From: Clostridia bacterium
GTDB lineage: Bacteria; Bacillota; Clostridia; Oscillospirales; Ruminococcaceae
DNA: 64,000 bases
Direction of reading: 5' to 3'
Assembly: GCA_009929695.1 (NCBI GenBank)
Contig: RZZW01000006.1
Location: 18,713-82,712 of the forward strand
Shown piece after piece: positions 18,048 to 27,253 of this stretch (position 1 is its first letter; each line of letters begins with the position of its first letter). Below the pieces are notes generated by a model. It had not been told where the DNA came from. It was given only the letters and a program-made list of their open reading frames with translations, and made no database searches. The translations under genes and the position numbers were made by a program.

Positions 18048-18068
18048 AATATATTAAGGAGAAATTTT

Positions 18069-19469
18069 ATGATTTATCAAGACAACAAGGTTTCTGACGT
18101 ACATATAGCCTACATCGGCGGCGGCAGCCGTGGCTGGGCATGGACGTTCATGAACGACCTCTCAATGGAAAAGGCGCTGTCGGGCACTATCCGCCTTTAC
18201 GATATAGACGAAAATGCCGCCGACAACAACAAAATCATCGGCGACGCGCTCACAAAGCGTGATGACCGCGACGGCAAATGGGATTATAAGGTGTGCAAAT
18301 CTTTAGAAGAAGCGCTCACCGGCACAGATTTTGTCATAATTTCAATTTTACCCGGCACGTTTGACGAGATGCAAAGCGACGTTCATCTTCCCGAAAGGCT
18401 CGGGATATATCAGTCAGTTGGCGACACCGCAGGCCCCGGCGGGCTTTTGCGCGCGCTGCGCACAATACCGATGTACGTCGAGTTTGCAAAAGCGATAGAA
18501 AAATATTCGCCGAAGGCATGGGTCATCAACTACACAAACCCAATGTCTCTTTGCGTGCGCACGCTGTACGAGGTTTTCCCGCAGATAAAGGCGTTCGGCT
18601 GCTGCCACGAGGTTTTCGGCACACAAAAGGTGCTGCGCGATATATGCCAAATGGAGCTTGGGCTTTCTGATATCGAGCGCAACGAAATATTTGTAAACGT
18701 CCTCGGCGTAAACCACTTTACTTGGTTTGACGCGGCGAGCTATAAGGGCGTAGATTTATTCCCCGTGTACAAAAAATTCATCGACGAAAATTACGACGAG
18801 GGCTACGACGAGCCGGACACAAACTGGGCAAACGCCTGCTTTGCGTGCTATCACCGCGTAAAATTCGATTTATTCCGCCGCTACGGCCTGATAGCCGCCG
18901 CAGGTGACCGCCATTTAGCCGAATTTATGCCGGGCGAGAGCTATCTAAAAGACCCCGACACAGTGAAAAGCTGGAAGTTCGGCTTAACATCTGTCGACTG
19001 GCGCAAGGAAGATTTGCAAAACCGCCTTGCCCGCAGCCGCCGCCTCGCGAGCGGGGAGGAGACAATGGACACAAAGCCGTCGGGTGAGGAGGGCATTTTG
19101 CTCATAAAGGCGCTTTGCGGCTTGACGCGCGTTGTCAGCAACGTCAACGTGCCAAACGCGCACGGCCAAATCGACAATATGCCGCTAGGCACAGTCGTCG
19201 AGACAAACGCCGTTTTCAGCCGCGACAGCATAAAGCCGGTATTCGCGGGCAGCTTGCCAAAGCAGATTGAGCCGCTATTTGCGCCGCTTGTAGAAAATCA
19301 GGCGGATATCCTAAAAGCCGCGCTGACCTGTGACCGAAAGCTTGCACTAAAAGCCCTCATGAACGAGCCGCTAGTCGCAGGCCGCATCACAGAGGAACAG
19401 GGCGCGGCACTGCTCAACGACATGATAGCAAACACACAAAAATATCTGCCCGACGGGTGGAAAAAATAA
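18069..19469 (+). CDS. GH4 family glycosidase, probably alpha-galacturonidase-like
   Basis: A 466-residue GH4 enzyme. These use NAD+ and a divalent metal with a redox-assisted mechanism in the cytosol. The nucleotide loop is YIGGGSRGWAWTF near residue 15. The family motifs VINYTNPMSLCVRTL, GCCHEVFG (metal Cys/His) and VLGVNHFTWFDA are all present. GH4 includes alpha-glucosidases, alpha-galactosidases and the LplD-type alpha-galacturonidases. The GH105 gene and the YesM/YesN pair in the same operon favour the last (inference). AAGGAG precedes ATG 18069. Confidence 0.88.
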   Translation: MIYQDNKVSDVHIAYIGGGSRGWAWTFMNDLSMEKALSGTIRLYDIDENAADNNKIIGDALTKRDDRDGKWDYKVCKSLEEALTGTDFVIISILPGTFDEMQSDVHLPERLGIYQSVGDTAGPGGLLRALRTIPMYVEFAKAIEKYSPKAWVINYTNPMSLCVRTLYEVFPQIKAFGCCHEVFGTQKVLRDICQMELGLSDIERNEIFVNVLGVNHFTWFDAASYKGVDLFPVYKKFIDENYDEGYDEPDTNWANACFACYHRVKFDLFRRYGLIAAAGDRHLAEFMPGESYLKDPDTVKSWKFGLTSVDWRKEDLQNRLARSRRLASGEETMDTKPSGEEGILLIKALCGLTRVVSNVNVPNAHGQIDNMPLGTVVETNAVFSRDSIKPVFAGSLPKQIEPLFAPLVENQADILKAALTCDRKLALKALMNEPLVAGRITEEQGAALLNDMIANTQKYLPDGWKK

Positions 19470-19495
19470 TATACCGTAAGCTTGCGCAATCCGCA

Positions 19496-19582
19496 GGTGA
19501 ACGGCGCGCCGAGCCGTCGCGCCCTACGGCTTGTGCACGCTTGCAAGGGGTGCGTAGGGCGTGACGACCTCGGCACGCCGCA
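19496..19582. repeat. Inverted repeat pair between GH4 and the kinase
   Basis: GGCGCGCCGAGCCGTCGCGCC followed by CTAC, and GTAGGGCGTGACGACCTCGG followed by CACGCC, face each other. The open frame of the downstream kinase runs back through this repeat, which is why its apparent upstream start was not used. Confidence 0.75.
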
Positions 19583-19619
19583 TGACTTGCACATCTTACA
19601 CAAAAACGGAGATCCCAAT

Positions 19620-21395
19620 ATGCTGCAAAAGCTCAAAGCCATTGTCAATAATCTCCCGCTCAAGCACAAGATAATCGCTATTGTGGTGCTTGTTGACTTT
19701 GTTATGTTCGGAATTTGCTCTGTGTTCGGTCTAAACATCGTCATAAAGCAAAACAACGAGCTTTTGTATGAAAATATCGCAAAATCGCTTACATTTTCAG
19801 CTTCGCAGTTAAAAACTGTGCTCACCGAAGAACAGCGCATCTTGACCTCTCTTGCCGCTGACAGCACATTGCAGTCGTCGCTGGCGCTCGTAAATTCAGC
19901 GGGCGGCGGCGACGCTGTAGTGCGCAGCGTCGCTTTTCGCAATCTCGGCAACACAGTTCAAAGCTACTACGCGCAGTTTGTAAGCGGAGACGTAGATTTT
20001 GTAAGCATCTATTCAAAAAGCATGACGGTGCACTCAAACACAGCGCGCGCACAGCAGATGACAGGCGCGTTTGTGCAGCGCCTGAAAAAAGAAGCCGTCG
20101 CGGCCGACGGTCGCCCCGTGTGGATAAATGACGCCGAGACAGGCGAGCTTTACGTCACGTGCCTTGTGCGGCAGATATCTCCGTTCACGCTCGACACGCT
20201 CGGCGTTGTTGTTGCGAGAGTCAACACAACGTCAGTTGTAAGGCGCTGCGTCGATTACGGCGGATTTTTTGAGCGGTCATGCTACGCGCTCTCAATGCCA
20301 AACGACGACCCGCTCTACGTCTCGCCAACACTTCCAAACGGCATCGACGCCGCGGATATGTTTGCCGCAAATGACAGCTACCGCCTTTTGACAACCGGCG
20401 AGCACCGCTATTTCTGCGTCACAGGTACAGTGCCCGTATTCGGGTGGAAATACGCGACAATAGTCTCCTACGACTCTATGTTCGCCGCAAAGCGGGCGTC
20501 TGTTTTGACATATACCGCCGTTTTGATAGCGGGCGTTTTGCTGTCAATTTTGCTCTGCGGTCTGCTCATAAATCAGATAACGCGCCACATAGATAAGCTC
20601 ATTCAAAAAATGCAGGCGTTCGGCGAAAACGAGGCGACGCTCGCGCCCGTCAGCGGAGATTACAGTGCGCGCTTAGATGAAATCGGCGTGCTTCACCGCA
20701 AATTTGATAAAATGGCAAACAAAATAGTCGCGCTAATTCAAACCGATTACACAAACCAAATTCTCATGAAGGACGCGCAGCTAAAGGCGCTTGAAGCGCA
20801 GATAGACCCGCACTTTCTCTATAACGTTTTGGCCAGCGTCAACTGGCGCGCAAAGGCGATAGGCGCGACGAAAATCTCCATGATGGTCGAGGCACTAAGC
20901 CACCTTCTTCGCGCGACGCTCACAAACTCCGCCGACGCGTTTACGCTCAAAGACGAGCTTTCGCTTGTGAGCGACTACGCGACAATTCAGCAGTGCCGCT
21001 TTGAGGATAGGCTGACATTTTCGATGGAGGTGCCAAGCGAGCTGCTCGACGCGGAAATTCCAAAGCTGACCGTTCAGCCCCTTGTCGAAAACGCCATCCG
21101 CTACGCTTTGCAAGAGGACGACGAGGCGTGCGACGTGAGCATAACTGCCGCGAGAAGTGCCGAGCTGCTTATTTTAAGCGTCAGCAACACAGGCTCGCAG
21201 TTTCCGCCAAATATACTAAAAAGCCTTGAGGCGGGCGAAATCCAAACGCACGGCTTCGGCATAGGCATTTTAAACATTCAAAAGCGCCTGCGCATGACCT
21301 TCGGCGAGCCGTATGGGCTTGATTTTTATAACACAGCCGAAAGGGCAGTCGCACAGATAAGCATTCCGTATAAGCCAATTGAATTAAAACAGTAA
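19620..21395 (+). CDS. YesM-type sensor histidine kinase
   Basis: A 591-residue membrane kinase. One helix lies at about residues 15-40 and a second near 300-325, bracketing an extracellular sensing domain of about 260 residues (Cache-like). A HAMP region follows, then the His_kinase domain with the phosphoacceptor in LEAQIDPHFLYNVLASVNW, the N-box VQPLVENAIRYAL and the G-box HGFGIGILNIQKRLRM. ACGGAGA precedes ATG 19620; the open frame further upstream is repeat sequence. YesM/YesN pairs sense sugars and control neighbouring uptake operons. Its place inside the sugar operon suggests autoregulation by the imported oligosaccharide. Confidence 0.9.
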   Translation: MLQKLKAIVNNLPLKHKIIAIVVLVDFVMFGICSVFGLNIVIKQNNELLYENIAKSLTFSASQLKTVLTEEQRILTSLAADSTLQSSLALVNSAGGGDAVVRSVAFRNLGNTVQSYYAQFVSGDVDFVSIYSKSMTVHSNTARAQQMTGAFVQRLKKEAVAADGRPVWINDAETGELYVTCLVRQISPFTLDTLGVVVARVNTTSVVRRCVDYGGFFERSCYALSMPNDDPLYVSPTLPNGIDAADMFAANDSYRLLTTGEHRYFCVTGTVPVFGWKYATIVSYDSMFAAKRASVLTYTAVLIAGVLLSILLCGLLINQITRHIDKLIQKMQAFGENEATLAPVSGDYSARLDEIGVLHRKFDKMANKIVALIQTDYTNQILMKDAQLKALEAQIDPHFLYNVLASVNWRAKAIGATKISMMVEALSHLLRATLTNSADAFTLKDELSLVSDYATIQQCRFEDRLTFSMEVPSELLDAEIPKLTVQPLVENAIRYALQEDDEACDVSITAARSAELLILSVSNTGSQFPPNILKSLEAGEIQTHGFGIGILNIQKRLRMTFGEPYGLDFYNTAERAVAQISIPYKPIELKQ

Positions 21396-21411
21396 ACGAG
21401 GTTATAACCAT

Positions 21412-22629
21412 ATGCTGCGCATGATTATAGCAGACGACGAAAAGGTGATACGCGAGACTATTAACAGCCTTATAGACTGGCACTCGCTCGGGATCGAGGT
21501 CATAGGTCTTTGCAAAAACGGCATCGAGGCATATGACATGATTCTCGACGAATACCCCGATATCGTCATGACGGATATCAACATGCCGGGGCTTTCCGGC
21601 CTTGCGCTTATTCGCCGCATACATCAGACCTCACAGGGCACACAGTTTGTGATACTTTCCGGCTACGGCGATTTTGCGTTCACAAAAGAGGCCATGCGCC
21701 TCGGCATACAGCACTATCTCTTAAAGCCCTGCAACGAGCAGGAGATTATAGACGTGATGCAGGACGTAAAGCAAAAATGCATGCAAAAAAGAATGCGCGA
21801 CGACACGCGCGAGCAAAATGTCGTCATATTAAAGCAATTGCAAGAGAGCGTTTTTTATAATATCTCGCTCGAATGCTTTACCGATTGCCCCGATTTCGCG
21901 GGGCTTGCCCAAAAATACGACCGCTTTATAAGCTTCACAAACGTAGGCTACGAGCTTTGCCGCATAAAAAACGCAAACGAAAGCGTGCGCGGCGCGTGCA
22001 TAGCCGCGTTTGAAGCAAACCACAAGCTTCGCGCACCAAATATTCCGTACTACTGCATGCAGGCGGATTTAGAGCTTCTCATCTTTTGCGAAGCCTACGA
22101 CTACGATTATTCAGCGCTCGACGACGACGTGAGCGCCGCGTGCACAAAGCGCGACGACTACACGCGGGTGTCGTTTGCGTGCCTCAACGAGCTTATCCCG
22201 CAGCTTCATAAAATAGTGCACACACACAGCCACATCGAGCTTGGCGGTCAGCGCCGTCAGCCTGATTTCAACCGCAGCGCACCAATAGCCATCCCGAGCG
22301 AAAACGACGACCCCATCGACAAGGTTATATCAATCGTCCATCAAAACATATCGGACGAAAACCTCTCGCTAAAGCTCATAGCCGAAACTCAGCTTTACAT
22401 GAACGTCGATTATGTCAGCCGCAAATTCTTAAAAAAGACAGGTCAAAAGTTTTCAGCCTTCCTCGCAAACGCGCGTGTAGAGCGTGCCAAGCAGATTTTT
22501 GCAGCCGGCAGCACATGTGTAAACTGCGTCGCCGAGGAGGTTGGCTGCGGCAATAACCCGCAGTATTTCAGCCAGCTTTTTAAACGCGTCACAGGCATCA
22601 CACCGACAGAATATCTAAAAACTATCTAA
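21412..22629 (+). CDS. YesN-type response regulator (receiver + AraC HTH)
   Basis: A 405-residue regulator. The receiver domain has the acidic pair IADDEK, the phosphoacceptor in PDIVMTDINMPGLSG and the Lys in YLLKPCNEQE. A middle region of about 150 residues is typical of YesN. The last 100 residues hold two AraC helix-turn-helix motifs, ending in GCGNNPQYFSQLFKRVTGITP. It follows the kinase by 16 bases with GAGGT before the ATG. The likely target is the operon promoter near 14756 (inference). Confidence 0.92.
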   Translation: MLRMIIADDEKVIRETINSLIDWHSLGIEVIGLCKNGIEAYDMILDEYPDIVMTDINMPGLSGLALIRRIHQTSQGTQFVILSGYGDFAFTKEAMRLGIQHYLLKPCNEQEIIDVMQDVKQKCMQKRMRDDTREQNVVILKQLQESVFYNISLECFTDCPDFAGLAQKYDRFISFTNVGYELCRIKNANESVRGACIAAFEANHKLRAPNIPYYCMQADLELLIFCEAYDYDYSALDDDVSAACTKRDDYTRVSFACLNELIPQLHKIVHTHSHIELGGQRRQPDFNRSAPIAIPSENDDPIDKVISIVHQNISDENLSLKLIAETQLYMNVDYVSRKFLKKTGQKFSAFLANARVERAKQIFAAGSTCVNCVAEEVGCGNNPQYFSQLFKRVTGITPTEYLKTI

Positions 22630-22640
22630 GGAGTAAAAAC

Positions 22641-23771
22641 ATGCTTTATTCAAACGAAGCACTTGAAAATAAAACACAGCTCGTCCTTAAAGCGCTTATG
22701 TCGCTCGGCATTCCCGATGTGGCGGCTTCAAAAGAGCTTTCCGAGCAAGAGCAGCGCAAGCACGGTATCTATTCGCGCGATTTCGGTATAGACACGTGGG
22801 ACTGGCCGCAGGGAGTCGGCCTTTACGGCTTTGAAAAGCTGCAAAGCTACTACGGCGATGTCCGATATGACGAATTTCTCGACAATTGGTTCAAAAAAAA
22901 TATCGCCGAGGGCTTGCCGTCGCAAAACATCAACACAACAGCGCCCTACATAGTGCTGCAAAAACTAGCTGACCGCAAAGACAGCAGCGAATATAAAACC
23001 ATGTGCGCACAGCGTGCCAAGTGGCTCATAAACGACCTGCCAAAGACAAACGAGGGCGGCTTTCAGCACGTCACAACGGGTTTTGAGGGTAAGCAGAGCG
23101 TCATTTTAAACGAGCAGCAGCTGTGGGTAGACACGCTTTTTATGGCGGTTCTGTTTTTGGCGCGCGAGGGTGTCGCGCAAAACGACAGCAGGCTCATAGG
23201 CGAGGCTGTGCACCAAATTCTCATCCACATAAAATATCTTTACAACAAGCAGACAAGGCTTTTCTACCACGGCTGGAGCTTTGCCCGCAACGATAATTTC
23301 GGCGAAATATTCTGGAACAGGGGCAACTCATGGTTTGCCTACGGCGTTCTTGAGCTGCTTGAAGCGCTTGGAAGTCACATCGACAGCGGATCAAAGGCAT
23401 TTATACTCGACACCTATAAAGCCCAAATGAACGCGCTTTTGCCGCTTCAAACAAAAAGCGGGCTGTGGCACACGATACTCGACGACGACACAAGCTATGA
23501 GGAGGTTTCCGGCAGCGCGGCGTTTTGCGCGGCGATGTTCAAGGGTATGCGCATAGGCCTGATCGACGCGTCGTATGCGCCCTGCGCCGAAAAGGCTTTA
23601 GCGGGAGTTATAGCAAATATAGGCGAAGACGGCATAGTGCAAAACGTCTCAACAGGTACGGCAATGGGCTACGACGCACAGCATTATAAAGATATAGCCA
23701 TAGCCCCGATAGGCTACGGCCAGTCAATGACAGCGCTTGCGTTAATTGAAGCAATGGAGTGGAATAAATAA
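22641..23771 (+). CDS. GH105 unsaturated rhamnogalacturonyl hydrolase
   Basis: A 376-residue (alpha/alpha)6-barrel enzyme of the YteR/YesR type. It cleaves the unsaturated galacturonate at the end of oligosaccharides that pectin lyases release. Motifs are DTWDWPQGVGLYG, EQQLWVDTLFMAVLFLAR (with the conserved Asp), FWNRGNSWFAYG and SGLWHTILDDDTSYEEVSGS. There is no signal peptide, so it acts in the cytosol on imported sugar. CTAAGGAG precedes ATG 22641, 11 bases after the regulator. With the GH4 enzyme it would strip both kinds of galacturonate ends. Confidence 0.9.
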   Translation: MLYSNEALENKTQLVLKALMSLGIPDVAASKELSEQEQRKHGIYSRDFGIDTWDWPQGVGLYGFEKLQSYYGDVRYDEFLDNWFKKNIAEGLPSQNINTTAPYIVLQKLADRKDSSEYKTMCAQRAKWLINDLPKTNEGGFQHVTTGFEGKQSVILNEQQLWVDTLFMAVLFLAREGVAQNDSRLIGEAVHQILIHIKYLYNKQTRLFYHGWSFARNDNFGEIFWNRGNSWFAYGVLELLEALGSHIDSGSKAFILDTYKAQMNALLPLQTKSGLWHTILDDDTSYEEVSGSAAFCAAMFKGMRIGLIDASYAPCAEKALAGVIANIGEDGIVQNVSTGTAMGYDAQHYKDIAIAPIGYGQSMTALALIEAMEWNK

Positions 23772-23788
23772 TGGGAGAGGGAATTTAT

Positions 23789-24862
23789 ATGACAACAAAA
23801 GACGGCATGAATTATGCGCCGATAGTTAAAGCGAAGCCGGTAGTGGGCGAGGGCGAGTTCGTTTTCGCCGCCTGCGCGCTCGACCACGGCCATATTTACG
23901 GCATGACAAGCGGCCTGCTAGGCGCGGGCGCAACGCTGAAATGGGTATATGACCCCGACAGCGCAAAGGTGGACGCTTTCTGCAAGGCGTTTCCGCAGGC
24001 AAAACGCGCCGAAAGCGAGGCGCAGATACTTGCCGATGAAGAGGTGCAGCTAGTCGCGTCAGCCGCCGTCCCAAGCGACCGCGCGCCGCTAGGCATACGC
24101 GTCATGCAGGCGGGCAAGCATTATTTCACCGACAAAGCCCCCATGGTTTCTTTAAAACAGCTTGACGAAGTAAAAGCTGCGTGCGCACAGACAGGCAAAA
24201 AATACGCCGTCTCGTACAGCGAACGCCTGCTAAACGAGAGCGCCGTGTTCGCGGGCGAGCTTATAAAGCAGGGCGTTATAGGCAAGGTGCTGCAAGTCAT
24301 CGGCATGGGCCCGCACCGCCTAAACGCAGAGCTTCGCCCACAGTGGTTTTTTGAAAAAGAAAAATACGGCGGAATTTTGTGCGACATCGGCAGCCATCAA
24401 ATAGAGCAGTTTTTATACTACACAGGCGCGTCCCACGGCGTTGTTGTAAACAGCAGCATCGCCAACTATAACCACCCCGAATACCCCGAGCTTGAAGATT
24501 TCGGCGAGGCGTCAATAGTGGGCGACAACGGCGCGTCGGGCTACTTCCGCGTCGACTGGTTCACGCCCGACGGCCTCTCCACATGGGGCGACGGCCGCAC
24601 GTTTATCCTCGGCACAAACGGATATATCGAGCTTCGCAAATACACAAATGTAGCCGCCGAAAAAGCCGAAAACAACGTCTTTTGGGTAAATGCCGACGGC
24701 GAGCATTTTGAAAACGTCACAGGCAAAACAGGCTTCCCGTATTTCGGTGAGCTCATTCTCGACTGCATACACGGCACCGAAAACGCCATGACACAGTCTC
24801 ACGCCTTCAAAGCCGCCGAGCTGTGCCTCAAAGCGCAATTGACAGCAAGGCGCTTAAAATAA
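23789..24862 (+). CDS. Gfo/Idh/MocA family NAD(P)-dependent oxidoreductase
   Basis: A 357-residue dehydrogenase with an N-terminal Rossmann fold (FAACALDHGHIYGMTSGLLG, then WVYDPDS) and the position normally EKP replaced by TDKAPMVSLKQLDEV. The C-terminal alpha/beta domain has the catalytic region CDIGSHQIEQFLYYTGA. Such enzymes oxidise sugars, inositols or uronates. GGGAGAGG sits between the in-frame ATG 23771 and ATG 23789, so the latter is used. It is the last gene of the operon and probably handles a monosaccharide from the GH4/GH105 steps; the substrate is not known. Confidence 0.87.
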   Translation: MTTKDGMNYAPIVKAKPVVGEGEFVFAACALDHGHIYGMTSGLLGAGATLKWVYDPDSAKVDAFCKAFPQAKRAESEAQILADEEVQLVASAAVPSDRAPLGIRVMQAGKHYFTDKAPMVSLKQLDEVKAACAQTGKKYAVSYSERLLNESAVFAGELIKQGVIGKVLQVIGMGPHRLNAELRPQWFFEKEKYGGILCDIGSHQIEQFLYYTGASHGVVVNSSIANYNHPEYPELEDFGEASIVGDNGASGYFRVDWFTPDGLSTWGDGRTFILGTNGYIELRKYTNVAAEKAENNVFWVNADGEHFENVTGKTGFPYFGELILDCIHGTENAMTQSHAFKAAELCLKAQLTARRLK

Positions 24863-24878
24863 ATTTTCGCAATAAATT

Positions 24879-24915
24879 AAAAGGTTGCAGGCGCTCACGC
24901 GTTTGCAACCTTTTG
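24879..24915 (+). terminator. Terminator of the sugar operon
   Basis: AAAAGGTTGCA pairs with TGCAACCTTTT across a 13-base loop. The right arm encodes the last codons of the convergent TRAP binding protein, so it can serve both strands. Confidence 0.7.
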
Positions 24916-25887
24916 CACCAAATCCATATAATCGCCCGCAAATTCTTCATATAGCGGCTGTGTTTTTTCTTTGAAAACGGCGCGTTGTTCCGCCGTCAAC
25001 TCTGTAATTATGCAGCCGCTTTTTTTCATGCTCTCAATCGCGCTTTCCTCCTGCTTTGTCCAAAGCTCGCGCTCGTATGCGCCGGCTTCGGCTGCGCAGT
25101 CGCGCAAAATTTTTCTATCCTCGTCTGATATATGCTCCCATGTGCTCTGCGCGCAAAGCTGCATTTCAGGTATGCGGCAGTGCTCGTCCGTCACAAAATA
25201 TTTTGCAACATTGTCGTGCCGCGTCGAGATGTATGACGGCTGATTGTTCTCCGCACCGTCCACAGCGCCTGTTTCAAGCGCTGAATATACCTCTGAATAC
25301 GCAAGCTTCACAGGCGTGCCGCCAAGCGAGCGAATAAGGGCAGCCATCAGTGCGCTGTCCGCAACGCGTATAGAAAGCCCCTGCAAATCATCGGGGCTTT
25401 TTATTTCGCGCTTTGAATTATAAAAGCTTCGCGCCCCCGCGTCAAACCACGACAGCCCGACGAGCGAATATTCATCTAGCAGCCCCATAAATTCGCCGCC
25501 CGTCTCGCCGTCAAGCACGCGCCACATATGCGCCTTGTCTGTGTAAATGTAAGGCAGCATGAGCACGTTATATTGTGGCACAGTTTCAGAAAGCGTCATC
25601 ACTGAAACACGCGCGAAATCAATTCCACCAAATTGAAGCTGCTCAACAACAGAGTTTTCGTCTCCAAGCTCGCCGTTTGGGTACACGTTTATCTTTATGC
25701 GTCCGTCGGTTTTCTTGTACACAAGCTCCGAAAACCGATAGGCGCTTTTTGTCGTAGGATAGTTCACAGGCTGATTTTCAGCATATGTAAACACAAATTC
25801 CGGCGCTGTCTCCGCGCTTTGCGCACTGCCTCCGCAAGCCGCAAGCAGCATAACCGCCGTCAATAAAGCTAAAATCTTCTTTTTTAT
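24895..25887 (-). CDS. DctP-type TRAP substrate-binding lipoprotein with AUA start
   Basis: About 330 residues. The mature part is a TRAP dicarboxylate/uronate binding protein: FTYAENQPVNYPTT, NGELGDENSVVEQLQFGGID, then GLSIRVADSALMAALIRSLGG with the conserved Arg that grips a carboxylate. The signal peptide KKKILALLTAVMLLAACGG is complete only if translation begins at ATA 25887, since no ATG, GTG or TTG lies between the upstream stop (25896) and TTG 25863. GAGGTGAG is nine bases before the ATA. TTG 25863 would remove the Lys residues and has no ribosome site. No dctQ/dctM membrane genes adjoin it. It may serve a distant TRAP system, act in sensing, or be silenced by an ATG-to-ATA change. Confidence 0.8.
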   Translation of the reverse strand: MKKKILALLTAVMLLAACGGSAQSAETAPEFVFTYAENQPVNYPTTKSAYRFSELVYKKTDGRIKINVYPNGELGDENSVVEQLQFGGIDFARVSVMTLSETVPQYNVLMLPYIYTDKAHMWRVLDGETGGEFMGLLDEYSLVGLSWFDAGARSFYNSKREIKSPDDLQGLSIRVADSALMAALIRSLGGTPVKLAYSEVYSALETGAVDGAENNQPSYISTRHDNVAKYFVTDEHCRIPEMQLCAQSTWEHISDEDRKILRDCAAEAGAYERELWTKQEESAIESMKKSGCIITELTAEQRAVFKEKTQPLYEEFAGDYMDLVQKVANA

Positions 25888-25984
25888 TGTCGCTCACCTC
25901 ACTTGTGTAAATATCATACTACGTTTTTAAAATACACGCAATACCACCAATCGGGCTGCATATTCTTTGTGGCACTAATATTAA

Positions 25985-26157
25985 AAAGAAGATATAAAAA
26001 AGAAGAAAGAAGAAGTAAGGAGTTACCGCGTTGCGGTAACATTATAATAATTAGTGCGTCTACGATAGATTTATATAAAATCTTACGTAGACGCACTAAT
26101 TATTTGAATGTTATGGCGCAGCCATAACTCATTCGCTTTTCTTTTTTCTTTTTACAA
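25985..26157. repeat. Purine-tract element with twin hairpins
   Basis: A purine-rich end (AAAAAAGAAGAAAGAAGAAG) leads to hairpin GTTACCGCGTTGCGGTAAC (26022-26040). A central perfect 18-base inverted repeat follows (26047-26064 with 26086-26103), then hairpin GTTATGGCGCAGCCATAAC (26110-26128) and a pyrimidine-rich end. It stops at the TAA of the next gene (26159). The architecture recurs at 58981-59135, and halves occur at 39603 and 45212. Confidence 0.75.
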
Positions 26158-26158
26158 C

Positions 26159-27202
26159 TTACGGATTAATTATGCTCTGAATTTCCTCTGAATCGACATT
26201 GTCCTTGTCTACAAGGATAACGCCTGTGTCGATTGTCTTTTCGGACACTGTGCCGCCGTTTGAAAGCTCAAGCGCTGTCTTTACGCCGTCGTAGCCCATG
26301 TTGAATTGGCGCTGTACGACTGATGAAACGTTGTATTCGCCGCTGCGGATCATTGTCTCGATCTCAGACGAGAAGTCAAAGCCGACCATGTTTACATCTG
26401 TGCGCTTTGCTTCTGTTAAGCCTGTTACAAAGCCGACTGTTGAGCCGTTGTTCGGGCCAAACACGCCTTTGAGGTTCGGGTATGTTGTCAAGAAGTCCTG
26501 GCAGAAGCCGACAGCCTTGCTGATGTCGCCCTCGTTTACCTTGATGTCGTCGCTCAGGATAGTCCATGCGGCGGGCGCGTTTGCCGTCCAGTATTCTGTA
26601 AAGCCCGCAACGCGGTCATTGATTGTCTGTGAGCCGCTTGCGCCTACCTGAATGGCAATCTGCGCCTCTTCTGTCTCTGAATAGCCCTGGTCTTTAAAGC
26701 GGCGCAGCATCTCTTCGGCTGCTGTTTTGCCCGCTTCAACGTTGTTTGTCAAAAGCGCCGCGCTGTAATTGTCGCTCTTGATAACTGTGTCAACAAGCAC
26801 AACAGGCGTGCCTGAATTGTAGGCTTCTGTGATAGGTGCGTCGAGCGAAACGCTGTCGAGCGGCGCGATTACGATGCCGTCGGCCTGTGCTGAAACTGCG
26901 TTTTGCAAAAGTGTGAGCTGACCCTCGATGTCAGATTCAAGCGCTGTGCCAACTACAACAACGTTGCAGCCGAGGTCTTTGCTGGCCTTTTCAGCACCCG
27001 CCTGAAGCACGCTCCAGTACTGGTTGCCAAGAACTTTAACGATTACGTAGATTGTCTTTTCGCCAGTCGCGTCAGCGCTTGCCACAGAGGACACAGTGCC
27101 TGTGCTCGCCGATGCCGCCTTTGAGGATGAAGCCGCTCCGCAGCCCGCGAAGCATGAGAATGCGAGTGTCAGTGCAAGAATTACAGATGCAATTTTTTTC
27201 AT
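26159..27202 (-). CDS. Ribose-type ABC transporter substrate-binding lipoprotein
   Basis: A 347-residue periplasmic-binding-protein of family 2 (RbsB-like). The signal peptide ends at a lipobox (CFAGC). The mature domain starts after a Ser/Ala linker at KTIYVIVKVLGNQYWSVLQAG and shows ADGIVIAPLDSVSLDAPI, the family's substrate hinge. It binds a monosaccharide or similar polar molecule. AAGGAG precedes ATG 27202. It is the last gene of the importer operon, behind the permease with a 205-base gap full of hairpin repeats, an unusual order because binding proteins are usually first. Confidence 0.9.
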   Translation of the reverse strand: MKKIASVILALTLAFSCFAGCGAASSSKAASASTGTVSSVASADATGEKTIYVIVKVLGNQYWSVLQAGAEKASKDLGCNVVVVGTALESDIEGQLTLLQNAVSAQADGIVIAPLDSVSLDAPITEAYNSGTPVVLVDTVIKSDNYSAALLTNNVEAGKTAAEEMLRRFKDQGYSETEEAQIAIQVGASGSQTINDRVAGFTEYWTANAPAAWTILSDDIKVNEGDISKAVGFCQDFLTTYPNLKGVFGPNNGSTVGFVTGLTEAKRTDVNMVGFDFSSEIETMIRSGEYNVSSVVQRQFNMGYDGVKTALELSNGGTVSEKTIDTGVILVDKDNVDSEEIQSIINP

Positions 27203-27253
27203 GATAGTGCTCCTTTTTAATTTTATTGGTTTTTAAATTACTGTGGTGATAAT

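Noticed and set aside
19482..19619. N-terminal extension of the YesM-type kinase
   Set aside because: The extension is translation of an inverted repeat, has no ribosome site, and the family begins near the ATG at 19620.
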